Notes under the pieces: generated by a model
The model's database searches: none
The model's input: only the letters and a program-made list of their open reading frames with translations
What the model was told of the DNA's origin: nothing
Assembly (NCBI GenBank): GCA_910592205.1
Contig: CAJVPJ010001239.1
Location: forward strand, 1-11,202
Reading direction: 5' to 3'
DNA from: Paraglomus occultum
Lineage: Eukaryota > Glomeromycota > Glomeromycetes > Paraglomerales > Paraglomeraceae
DNA: 11,202 bases
Part shown: positions 1 to 7,888 of the stretch, one piece after another
Layout of the letters: each line of letters begins with the position of its first letter
How positions within the stretch are numbered: the first letter of the stretch is position 1
Translations under genes and position numbers: made by a program

Positions 1-150
1 TTTGGTTGAATCCCGCAACTTGGCGATTGCGAATTGTCAAGTTCCACAGTCCAGTGATGCGTCGCTGGACCAAGCCATTCCCCTCGCACTTATTGCCTTG
101 AGATGTATGAGGGGCTTACGACCACTCATACTTCTCCAACTCTGCAAAAA
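1..150 (+). repeat. GC-rich hairpin-rich block, possible tail of a tRNA-derived SINE
   Basis: This block is much richer in G and C than the DNA after it. It holds several inverted repeats: AACTTG/CAAGTT near 18-43, an imperfect palindrome CCAGTGATGCGTCGCTGG near 52-70, CCCCTC/GAGGGG near 81-116, and GTATGAG/CTCATAC near 107-131. The first bases include GGTTGAATCC, one base short of the Pol III box B consensus GGTTCGANTCC and followed by CCGC. A tRNA-derived SINE whose head lies just left of the window would explain box B and the folded body. One plus-strand frame from base 2 is open for about 55 codons with no match I know, so a coding fragment is the alternative. I infer a SINE only weakly. 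Confidence 0.28.
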
Positions 151-1116
151 TAGACAGTATAGTTTATAGTGCTTCCATTGTTCTTGTTGAGCGGATCAGT
201 CAATATTAATATTTGTTTCTTTTTCAATTTCAAGACAATAAGACAAAGCACATTCAGGGCTTATGAATGCGGAGTCGAAGACTAGCCACAAATTCTGGTT
301 GGTGAGTTTACACAACATGTATATTTGTTTAGTACGATAATCTCATGAACACCTTTTCCATCTTACAAATAGTGAGCACTATGAATACCAAAGGTATTGC
401 CACAGAAAGTCAACACGGATACAAGTTGTCAAAATGACAATTTCGTAAACTTATACTGTACTTTTAGGTTGTTTCGAATCTCCAGAATGTCTTTTTCGAC
501 ATATCATGCATCGATCCATGCGAAAATAACTTATACTATCTTTGAATAAAAAATACAACCACACTATTAAACTTACACTCCTGAAATACAGCCCACGCAT
601 CCACTAACAACTTTACTAGTTTTCACATTGACTTCCTTTTTTGATTTCTATTTGGGTGAGGAAATTATCTCCAACATACTCTGATAAGAACAAGTTCAGT
701 CTTTCCTTTCGCTCTGTACAGCTCTATCACTCCATATATTGATTGGCAATAAATTATAAATTATTCCATGTTTTGGCCGACGTACACAATTACATTATTA
801 GGAAAGACGTTATTCTCGCTTAACTTAATGTGGGCTATGGCACCATAAAGGTTACGAAATTCGTTTTAAGCTTTGGTAGAAACTTGCTACGCAAGTTATC
901 TATGATAAAATGTTAAACGTTGATAAGTATACCAAATTTGCAACCGGACACATAATTAGAAATCGTGTGTGCAGTTATTATTATGTAATATGACAATTTG
1001 GTTAGAGCGTCTAACACAATTAAATTATTGAGTGTCCACAAGGTCGACATACGCGTATACGCTCGCGCTGCATAGTTATCTTATTTTTGAAATACTTCTT
1101 TAAAATAAATTTATTG
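151..1116. other. AT-rich stretch without a recognised gene
   Basis: I see no convincing coding frame, RNA gene or transposon end here. Small structures are present: a hairpin AACTTG-ctacg-CAAGTT at 881-897, CATTCA/TGAATG around 251-269, and a short CG-rich patch with the palindrome GCGTATACGC near 1054-1063. None is distinctive enough to name. Confidence 0.5.
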
Positions 1117-1365
1117 TCAAGTTATTATTGTAATTGCTGTAAAATCACCAAGCTTTCTAGCGAATTCGTGGATAAGGATAAATGGCTTGATATGATTATG
1201 GCACTTAATTGATTTGTCACACACTGCTGTGTCGATATTAACAAATTGCATAATAACAGCTACTAGTTTAGTTGCGCGAAGAATAATTGATGGACTAGCA
1301 CTACGTTCTTTTATAAAAAATGCCCCAGTAATCAATATTGCACACGTTAATGTTATTTTGTGCAT
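1117..1365 (-). CDS. Doubtful small protein with a hydrophobic N-terminus (82 aa)
   Basis: An ATG at 1365 opens an 82-codon frame on the same strand as the ML gene and about 107 bases downstream of its stop. Residues 4-18 are hydrophobic (LTCAILITGAFF region) and could be a signal peptide or a single membrane anchor. Two cysteines (C49, C55) remain in the rest. I recognise no family. Such frames arise by chance in AT-rich DNA, and there is no supporting promoter, splice site or homologue in view. It could be a small secreted protein of the kind these fungi make, but that is a guess. Confidence 0.13.
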   Translation of the reverse strand: MHKITLTCAILITGAFFIKERSASPSIILRATKLVAVIMQFVNIDTAVCDKSIKCHNHIKPFILIHEFARKLGDFTAITIIT

Positions 1366-1472
1366 TTAAATCGCTATGCGTGATTTATTGAAAAGTATAG
1401 AAGCAACAGTATTGATGATAAATAACATATTATGATAATATTAACATCATATTAGTTACAAATACATAAAAT

Positions 1473-1943
1473 TTAATGGTGATGGAGAGAAAGAAGTTTT
1501 TCGATAACTTCGACCGACACATGACTTGATCCTCCAACTGCAGCCAGTGCACAGTAAATGCGTGGTTTGGAGCCTGATAAGATGTCGGTAAATCCGATTA
1601 CCACAGTATAATCTTCCGGCAAGGACGGCGGTGCTTTAACTGTAATAGGATTGTCAACTTTACTTATAAGAGCGGTGGGAGTCTGTAGTGCAAGTACGAC
1701 GTCTTTGTAAAAAGCAATGTAAATTGGTACGGCCTTGGAAAGCTCAACTCCAGAAATCGAAAATTCAACGAGTTGACCAGCAACGATAAGATCTGGCGAT
1801 ATTGTTATTGTCGGTGTAGTACTTTTGACAGGAAGAGGACATTTTCTAAACTCGGTCTTTCCTTTTTTGTGTAAGTGCGGAACAGCGTTGATTGTTGAAA
1901 TTGCGGTCAACACGAAGAATAAAAAAAGCAGATGATATTTCAT
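1473..1943 (-). CDS. Secreted ML-domain (NPC2/MD-2-like) lipid-binding protein
   Basis: This is a complete single-exon frame of 156 residues. I start it at the ATG at 1943-1941. The frame runs six codons further up, but only to a TTG, and this ATG begins a textbook signal peptide: MKYH, a hydrophobic core LLFLFFVLTAI, and a likely cleavage after INA (residue 20). The mature part fits the ML fold used by fungal phosphatidylglycerol/phosphatidylinositol transfer proteins. It begins FRKCP (C35), runs through beta strands such as TITISPDLIVAGQ and VEFSISGVEL, then PPSLPEDYTVVIGF, and ends IYCALAAVGG (C131). The family is known to bind single lipids or sterols in a beta-sandwich pocket, in the secretory or vacuolar lumen or outside the cell. 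Only the two outer cysteines are present, whereas NPC2 has six. The tail ends in three histidines. Ligand and location are inferred. Confidence 0.8.
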   Translation of the reverse strand: MKYHLLFLFFVLTAISTINAVPHLHKKGKTEFRKCPLPVKSTTPTITISPDLIVAGQLVEFSISGVELSKAVPIYIAFYKDVVLALQTPTALISKVDNPITVKAPPSLPEDYTVVIGFTDILSGSKPRIYCALAAVGGSSHVSVEVIEKLLSLHHH

Positions 1944-2015
1944 GGCTTTCGTTGTTATCAATAATTACAAGTTTTCCTTTTCTTTTTCCCTGTTGAAATG
2001 CTACCCTACCCACCA

Positions 2016-2023
2016 TACTTATA
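2016..2023 (-). promoter_or_regulatory. Candidate TATA box of the ML-domain gene
   Basis: On the minus strand TATAAGTA lies about 75 bases upstream of the chosen ATG. It is followed by a purine-rich leader (GGGAAAAAGAAAAGGAAAAC) leading to the start codon. Position and sequence suit a fungal core promoter, but such motifs are common in AT-rich DNA. Confidence 0.25.
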
Positions 2024-2182
2024 GAAAATTACATGCTTAAATAATATTTTATACGATATCAGAAAGAAGAAAATAACACCGACGAGTGCCAATAAGGGAA
2101 AACAACAATTCTGATTTTGGCGAGTAAAATAACAATATTACACATGAGAACAAGCAACACGTATTGATCGTTATTACATACT

Positions 2183-2390
2183 CGGTTGATATACAGTGCA
2201 CAGAAAAGCTTTTGGATTGATGTTTTTATTAATTGTGCTACGAAAAATAGTCAGAGAAACATGACATGTTTATCAAACTGTTTCACTTATTGCTGCCTAA
2301 TAACTTACTATTACCACCTCAATATTATTTATTCAATCTCGTTGGCATGTTAATATGTGCTTTGGTCGATCTCTTTCCATTCTACAACGA
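2183..2390 (-). mobile_element. Tc1/mariner 3' end, copy A (transposase C-terminal fragment)
   Basis: On the minus strand bases near 2382-2350 translate as VEWKEIDQSTY, followed one frame over by MPTRLN. This is the C-terminal tail of Tc1-type transposases (family pattern: EW..I....L..SMPRRL). The rest is broken by stops. Below it, a flank with GATGTTTTTATTAATTG and CGGTTGATATACAG matches the 3' flanks of the copies at 4649-4929 and 4930-5110. The three copies were found by comparing them by eye within the window. No transposase body precedes this copy, so it is a truncated relic. Confidence 0.6.
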
Positions 2391-2432
2391 AATTTATTAT
2401 TTTTATATTTAATTCTTTCATTATCAGATTAC

Positions 2433-2660
2433 ACATGGCATGGTAAGTAAATAAACGGTTTGCGTCGGGCTCTCCGGTTGACAAATTCATTCATTCAGCA
2501 TCAAAATCTATTGACATTAATATTAAGCCGTTAATTGGTTAGAACATTTGATAAAATTGGCTTTAACATGGCAAGGAAATAAAGGGCTTACGTCGGGTTT
2601 TCCGATTGATAAATTTATTTGTTCGGCATATCAAATCTGTCCAATATTAATATTGAGCCA
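2433..2660. repeat. Diverged tandem direct repeat, two units of about 97 bp
   Basis: Unit 1 is 2433-2530 and unit 2 is 2566-2660. Both open with ACATGGCA, pass through a CGTCGGG..TCCG.TTGA.AAATT core, and end with a palindromic AATATTAATATT-like segment and (A/G)AGCC. By eye they are roughly 75% identical, with 35 bases between them. The CG-containing core stands out from the AT-rich surroundings. I do not recognise the family; it could be the subterminal repeats of a lost transposon. Confidence 0.6.
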
Positions 2661-2984
2661 ACTTTGTCAAATGCATTAACCGATGAACGGCATTATTAAA
2701 GTACAAAGTAATTTGTTTCAGTTAACAATTTAATATCAGTGTAAATACATCTTCAGATCGTGTGTTTAAAGTTACGGGTAAATCCTTTCCAGGGAAAAAT
2801 AATCGAAGTTTAGTGTGATTAATATATAAATATTTTTGATAATAATTCTTCCAGAATATCTGCCTAAAACGGTTGCAATATTATATTACCATTTTAATAA
2901 AGACCATTATTGACGAGAAAGTTATAGAATATGACGTTTTACCGATCAACTATTTAATTGGTCTACCATATTACTTAATCATGT

Positions 2985-3152
2985 GAAAGAACGGGTTCGG
3001 TTCATTTCACCGACAATCATTTTACCGACAGGTACATTTCGCCGACAAAAACTACAAAAAAGAATAACTTCAAAATAATGTTGGGGAATTTTGTCGGTGA
3101 AATAACTGTCAGTAAAATGATTGTAGGTGAAATAAATGCCTCCCGAAAGAAC
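2985..3152. mobile_element. 152-bp MITE with long TIRs and a perfect 8-bp target-site duplication
   Basis: The direct repeat GAAAGAAC sits at 2985-2992 and 3145-3152. Between them lies a 152-bp element (2993-3144) that begins GGG and ends CCC. Its arms, about 2993-3050 and 3089-3144, are near-perfect inverted repeats of each other except in the outermost 15 bases, around a 38-bp loop (3051-3088). Each arm is built from three tandem units of 15-17 bases with the core ATTT(C/T)(A/G)CCGACA: 3004-3018, 3019-3035 and 3036-3050 on the left. An 8-bp duplication is typical of hAT-like and a few other DNA transposons. There is no coding capacity, so it depends on a transposase elsewhere. The superfamily is an inference. 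Confidence 0.8.
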
Positions 3153-3463
3153 TGACGGAAGACATTTCTACAGAGTTGCTAAATTTAACCGCAAAAATTT
3201 CTTGAAATTACCAATTTTTAAGTAGAAAAAAGTTTTTTGTATGAGAATAATACGCAGATTACCAAACCAAATTGCAACGAGACAACACGACGTCCAGAAG
3301 GATAAGTAGCTGAGAAAAAATAGTGGAGGTTACCTACAGGAAGTAAATCTCACATACAAACACTGCTCTAACTGGAGAAAAATGCAAAAATTGCAAAGCG
3401 TTCTAGAATATAGATTTCCCGTGTATTAAATTTTATTTTAATGTACTAATAATGTAAATGTTG
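3153..3463. other. Spacer between two mobile elements
   Basis: I see no gene or repeat boundary here. Short plus-strand frames occur around 3220-3310 but match nothing I know. Confidence 0.45.
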
Positions 3464-3497
3464 TATGTAAATTCCGTCGTTATGTAAATTCCGTCAA
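3464..3497. repeat. 17-bp tandem duplication of the left tip of the long-TIR element
   Basis: TATGTAAATTCCGTCGT (3464-3480) is followed at once by TATGTAAATTCCGTCAA (3481-3497). The second copy is the outer tip of the inverted repeat of the 3481-4510 element. The first copy has no partner at the right end, where AATTTACATA at 4501-4510 is followed by unrelated sequence. Confidence 0.6.
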
Positions 3498-4510
3498 AGG
3501 TCACCAAATTTCTTAGCAAGGCCCTCAAAATAAAACCGAGTTTAAACACGCTCAAATATCTTGGGTAAGGAACAAGTCGTATTTATTACTGTTTAAGCGT
3601 CGTACTTTCGCTGTTTTAATAGACATAATGTCTTTAGTCTTAAGCTCTCACAGACTCTATTACGGCTTTTTGGCTCGCATTAGGCTCGGTTTTACTGTTA
3701 TAGCTTATTTCGGCTTATCATCTAACTCACAGACTAAACCGGTTTTCTATCGTTTACTAGAAGACATCAAGAGTTCTGGAACCGCTGTTAGTCAGTATAC
3801 AGCGTACGTGTTTTTATGTAACCCATCACTATGTATCCCGTCGAAGGGTCCCAAAATCTATGTACCACACTTATCAGTTGTCTATAACAATAAATTTATT
3901 TGTAGAAAAAAATTTCGCAAGACAATAACATAACTCATTCTTACAATTGACAGCCAACACTCTCCTTATGACTTAGCGCGGCGCATTTATGTTTGTTTTT
4001 CTACAACTACATCACATGCGTCTTTACAATTACATTTTACTTGACTAGTTTTGACCTCTTGCCGTTTCCCTTACGCTTACAATTCGTTGAGGTATTTTAT
4101 CAAATCTGGGAACTCATTGAATTAAATACATGATAGCATAAAATTTCGGCTGCACACCCCAATCAATATTTTTCATGTGATTTTCCAAGAAAATAACAAT
4201 CGATCGACCCTATACCGATCGATATGCGGAATCAAAGATTTCATTTAAGTTCAATAATAATAATACAATTTCGATCATGTAATCTCAAATTATACGAATA
4301 GGACTTAAGCAATACAGTTAGACCGAGCATAATGTAAATCAAAAGCTGTAGAGAGGTGCGAGCTTAAAGACTATGACAATAAGTCTATTAAAACTAGCAA
4401 AAGTGTGTGCGTCTGGGAACAACAATGAATACAGCGTGTCCTTACCTACAGTATTTGAACATGTTTAAACTCGGTTTTTTATTTTGGGGACTTTTGGCGT
4501 AATTTACATA
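3481..4510. mobile_element. 1030-bp non-autonomous element with long (about 230-250 bp) terminal inverted repeats
   Basis: The left end reads TATGTAAATTCCGTCAAAGG and the reverse complement of the right end reads TATGTAAATTACGCCAAAAG. Pairing continues inward through AAAATAAAACCGAGTTTAAAC (3518-3548 versus 4463-4489 reversed), GTTTTAATAGAC, AGTCTTAAGCTC and GCTCGGT..ACTGT. It fades at about 3730 on the left and 4281 on the right. The arms are diverged and differ by an 18-base gap, so the insertion is old. TA at both outer edges would fit a Tc1/mariner-like TA target. The 550-bp middle has no recognisable protein. The longest plus-strand frame (3628-3933) starts inside the inverted repeat and is probably fortuitous. 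Confidence 0.72.
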
Positions 4511-4648
4511 GTGACTGGATTTACCTGAAGAAGTAAGTCCAAAATTTTAATATGGGAAATGATGCACGCAAAACGACGAATGGGAAATCATCGACAAATC
4601 AGGTTAACATCGAGCATCAAGTGATCAAAGTAGGTATTTACTATTTAC

Positions 4649-4929
4649 GTTAATTAACCCTAGTTGGGTACAATCGACGGTTGATGTAAAAAGTTTTCGA
4701 AATGACGTTTTTATTAATCAAGAACTAATAACAGAATGCGTACAAAAGCAATTGTTGGCAGCAAATAATCGGAGCGTGAAATTTACAGGAACGTCCTTTG
4801 TATGCAACAAAAATGTTGTACTTATTGCTGCTTAGTGACTTACCTACTACCATTTCCTCAATTGCTTCATTTAATCTCATCGGCGTGCTACGAACTAACG
4901 TATGTGCTTCTGTCGATCTCTTCCATTCC
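4649..4929 (-). mobile_element. Tc1/mariner 3' end, copy B, in tandem with copy C
   Basis: On the minus strand, 4929 down to about 4800 encodes a transposase C-terminus: EWK..., then MRLNEAIEE and VVGKSLSSNKYNIF. One A is missing after GAATGGAA compared with copy A, so the IDRSTY part lies in a shifted frame. The 3' flank at 4649-4720 (TTAACCCTAGTTGGG ... CGGTTGATGT ... GACGTTTTTATTAAT) recurs at 4930-4995 as the end of copy C. The two ends are therefore in direct tandem. This suggests a tandem duplication of the element's tail, or insertion of one copy against another. Confidence 0.65.
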
Positions 4930-5523
4930 CGCAATTAACCCTAGTTTGGGATTAGTACGATCAACGGTTCTTGGAATGACGTTTTTATTAATTGTGTAAC
5001 GAAGAAACATGGAAATTTGCAGACGTTTTACTTATTCCTTCAATCTCGGTGCATGCTACGAATCAAATTAACGTATGTGTTTCTGCCGATCTTTACGGAT
5101 CATTCTACGAAAGATTTCAACTGTGACCGTTTGACCTGTTTTTCAACCCATGTCTTTAAAATTTGCAATAAAGTTTTAATCAGGTTGATATCTGGGCTGT
5201 TTGAGGACTAGTCCAACAATTTTGGACAGTGCCGTGCAAGAAGCTTCCCTGTTTCTTTAGCTGTGTACTTAGGGTCGTTATCTTGTTGAAAGGCCCAATT
5301 TTTACCCATAATCTTATTTGCATTTTCAGACAGATTTCAGTTAGTATCTTTCGATACAAAGCACCGTCCATGATATCCGTAAAAAAGTAAAAAAACCCGA
5401 TTGGATTTTTTACAGAAAACGCACCTCATACATGAATTTTGTATGGGTGTTTTACGGGGAAGTCGTGCACCAGTTTATAATACACTTTTTGGATATTTTC
5501 TGAAGAGCCATTCAGTTGAAGAC
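4930..5523 (-). pseudogene. Tc1/mariner DD34E transposase pseudogene, copy C
   Basis: This is a cut-and-paste DNA transposase relic on the minus strand. Reading from 5523 down: NGSSENIQKVYYK, then KIHV*GAFS (family VWG.FS, Trp codon now TGA at 5428-5426), then MDGALYRKIL (5371-5342). After a frame change comes NWAFQQDNDPKYTAKETGK, with the second catalytic Asp at 5282-5280. Then follow LLD*SSNSPDINLI (Trp now TAG at 5210-5208), TWVEKQVKRSQLKSFVE* (Trp now TGA at 5102-5100) and GRNTYVNLIRSM. Thirty-four residues separate the Asp from the third catalytic position, where Glu is replaced by Lys (5177-5175), so it is dead twice over. The 3' flank runs to 4930. I could not fix the 5' terminus; a GGGTAAAACCC palindrome at about 5686 may lie near it. 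Confidence 0.85.
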
Positions 5524-5789
5524 ATTTTTATAGCTCAACGCGACTTTATATATATTGCATGCGAATACTAAACCGAAATCTTATACAGTGTGACACATGT
5601 ATTTGACCCCATAGTTTCAGCATGACCGTTCGCCATTAATGGTAATTTCAGGGCAATTATAATTTAGGTATGCACGTATATATAGGGTAAAACCCTAGAA
5701 ATCTTCAAACGTATTTGCTATAAAAAATATTTTAAATAAGTAGATTTATAGGTCCTGTCTCCTGAAAAACGGCTGAATATTGTGATATG

Positions 5790-5990
5790 CCACAAGTTTG
5801 GCACCAATGAAACTCCTGGAAAGTGGAAAGAGCGAATTTGGACTCGTTTAACATATTTCGGACAAAACAATCTGTTACGGAATCAGAGTAAAAGATATCT
5901 TGAAACTAGGAGAAGTACGATTTCCAGATGGCACTTCGTATGCTCCGGAATCGGAGTAGCAATATGTTTCTCTTGAGATAAATTAGTATA
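5790..5990 (+). repeat. Paralogous unknown sequence, copy 1 (decayed coding sequence?)
   Basis: From CCACAAGTTT at 5790 this matches the segment from 6296 along about 200 bp in the same orientation, with many substitutions. Plus-strand frame 2 reads MKLLESGKSEFGLV, a stop at 5849, then 35 open codons (5852-5956) including VKDILKLGEVRFPDGTSY and APESE. The neighbouring frame continues VAICFS. Copy 2 keeps DGT..A...E.AIC.S, so the pattern looks like an old protein-coding duplicate. I recognise no family. A longer frame at 5782-5976 uses a different register that copy 2 does not support. A further open frame at 6035-6154 (DGETLEILCAKQLRDEF...) may belong to the same relic. Confidence 0.45.
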
Positions 5991-6295
5991 TACTGGATTA
6001 AGAAAGAAGAATATAGGAAATCATAACCATGTAGGATGGAGAGACATTAGAAATTTTATGTGCCAAACAATTACGTGATGAATTTAATAAGCACGATATA
6101 TTATCTTATTACTCGATTTTAATAAACAAGATTTATTTTTTTTCCGCACTGTAAAATATATGTCGAAGTCCGTGCACTCTGTGCATTAAAATTGAATCCC
6201 GTTATAGACATACATGTGCAAATCTAAAAACATAAAAGCATTTAGATACATTAATCTTTATAATAATCGAAGAAGGAGATAAATTTTGCTGGACA

Positions 6296-6496
6296 CCACA
6301 AGTTTTTACTAACAAAATTCCTGAAAAGTGAAAACACCGAATTTGGTGTTGCCTGTAGTATTTCATAGAAAATAATTTTTTGACTATCGAGAGTAAAAAA
6401 CTTTTAATAATTTTTAACATGCTTCCAAGATGGTACACTACACGCTTCTACGATAGAAATTGCAATCTGCTTATCTTGCAACGAAGTAGTATACAT
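6296..6496 (+). repeat. Paralogous unknown sequence, copy 2
   Basis: This is the diverged partner of 5790-5990. It starts CCACAAGTTTTTACTAAC and keeps, in the same order, AATTCCTGAAAAGTG, CCGAATTTGG, AGAGTAAAA, CCAAGATGGTAC and GCAAT.TG, ending near AGTAGTATA. In frame it reads KFLKSENTEFGVACSIS and later FQDGTLHASTIEIAICLS, with several stops between. It is more AT-rich and more degraded than copy 1. The start-to-start distance of about 506 bp argues for duplication of a gene segment or of a repeat, not a simple tandem array. Confidence 0.42.
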
Positions 6497-7888
6497 AGTA
6501 ATAGGAAAAAACATTAAAACTATGGAGTATTATTGGAAGTCTGCATGTACTGGTAACATTGCAAACTTAAGTATGAATGCTTTTGAAAATAAACATTTGA
6601 CGTTATGCGTGCTTTACACTACTATAAGCTATGGATAACAAAAAACGCAATTAAAAGTGCATATATGTTTCTCCCAATTTTCTTCCCCTAGGTGTGCGTT
6701 TATATGAATGTACGTAAATACTGCTGTATGGAATTTTAACAAATTAAAAAACGTATTAAGAATGTATGTGCTTACAAATTGTAATTTTGTAGAAACTTTT
6801 ATGTACTGCTATTTGTCACGCAATTGCAAAATATATAAACAATTTTTATCATATATTATTTATTTTTTGTGACGGTAATGCGCAATAAAACACGACAGTA
6901 CAAGTAAGCCACATTTATATTTACTCCCTAATTATTCGAATAATTTTGTAGTTATCTTAGTCGCTATTTTTAGCGCAACTATTGCATCTTTATGCTTTAC
7001 AACGTCTTTTTTATGTTGGGAAATTTTCGCAATAATTACATTTTTAACCAAAAATGTAATACTTGTTCAGTGTTGGTAATATTTTTTATATAATAACATT
7101 TAATACTTACTGTTTAAGTCGCAAAATAATCGATAAGCTTCTTTACGTGTACCTAAATTGAAAAGCTAAGATTGTTTTTTGTCACAACATCTATCGTACT
7201 AACCTCTCGACAATGAAAACTGCGCTTATTCAATAAATAATTTAACTGCCACACTTTTAGTACATTTAATATATTAAAAAAATTGAATATAGATTGTGAT
7301 TGTCTTGTATTATTCCAAAAGACTATGTGTGCCATAAATTAATTATTGTTTTTGTGTGATTTAAATCAATAGATGACTTTCTATACAGCATATTAATTAT
7401 TTAACGTTACTATTGCATGCACCGTTTGATGATGCCAGATTATGACTTATATTTTAACTGAAATTGTTGCGTTACGTTTATGACACATATTAATTAATTA
7501 ATTATTTATTTATTGTCACATACAACATATAAAGGCTTATAATACAATATAAAGTTTGACAAAAATGTTTTACTGAAAATTTTACAAGTTAGGCCAATAC
7601 CAATCACAAACAAGTAATTTGCACAAGAAAATAATGCAAAACATGCTAAAACAAAAATAGTTTTAAAATCAAACCACCTCCTTAAGCAAGTGTTCATGAA
7701 ATACAATTATAATTATAACTATGAGTGTCATATCAAATAATTACTTTAACAAATTTGTACGCTAAAGGTGCATTCAGAACCGTCCATATTAGATGGGCAT
7801 ACTTGATGGCTATTGCGTGTGTTTTTTTATTTGTTTCCTAAACTATCTTCACTGATTTCGGTCCCGGACTACAGGGCTTGCTGTGTAG
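6497..7888. other. Featureless AT-rich intergenic DNA
   Basis: I find no supported gene, RNA or transposon end. Simple low-complexity tracts occur, such as ATTAATTAATTAATTATTTATTTATT near 7489-7514, and a short palindrome ATTATTCGAATAAT near 6931-6944. Minus-strand frames at 7153-7335 and 7506-7706 encode low-complexity hydrophobic peptides expected by chance. Confidence 0.5.

Noticed and set aside
1-20. A true tRNA gene cut by the left edge
   Set aside because: The bases before GGTTGAATCC (TTT) cannot pair with the following CCCGC to make a T stem, and the T loop is a base short, so at best it is a SINE-type relic.
240-345. Possible plus-strand exon ending at a GTGAGT donor near 302
   Set aside because: The open frame is about 30 codons, has no recognisable content and no acceptor or partner exon.
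3628-3933. 101-codon plus-strand frame in the middle of the window
   Set aside because: It starts within the left inverted repeat of the 3481-4510 element, matches no known protein, and its first third is mirrored in the right arm without an open frame.
4802-5211. Plus-strand frames at 4802-4999 and 5017-5211
   Set aside because: Both are antisense to recognisable Tc1 transposase sequence on the minus strand.
5782-5976. 64-codon plus-strand frame
   Set aside because: Its N-terminal part is in a register not supported by the diverged copy at 6296-6496; the shared pattern lies mostly in another frame.
6202-6438. 78-codon minus-strand frame
   Set aside because: It is antisense to the duplicated segment, low in complexity, and has no counterpart opposite copy 1.
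7506-7706. 66-codon hydrophobic minus-strand frame
   Set aside because: It is a Phe/Leu/Ile/Tyr-rich peptide expected by chance from AT-rich DNA; there is no motif and no gene context.
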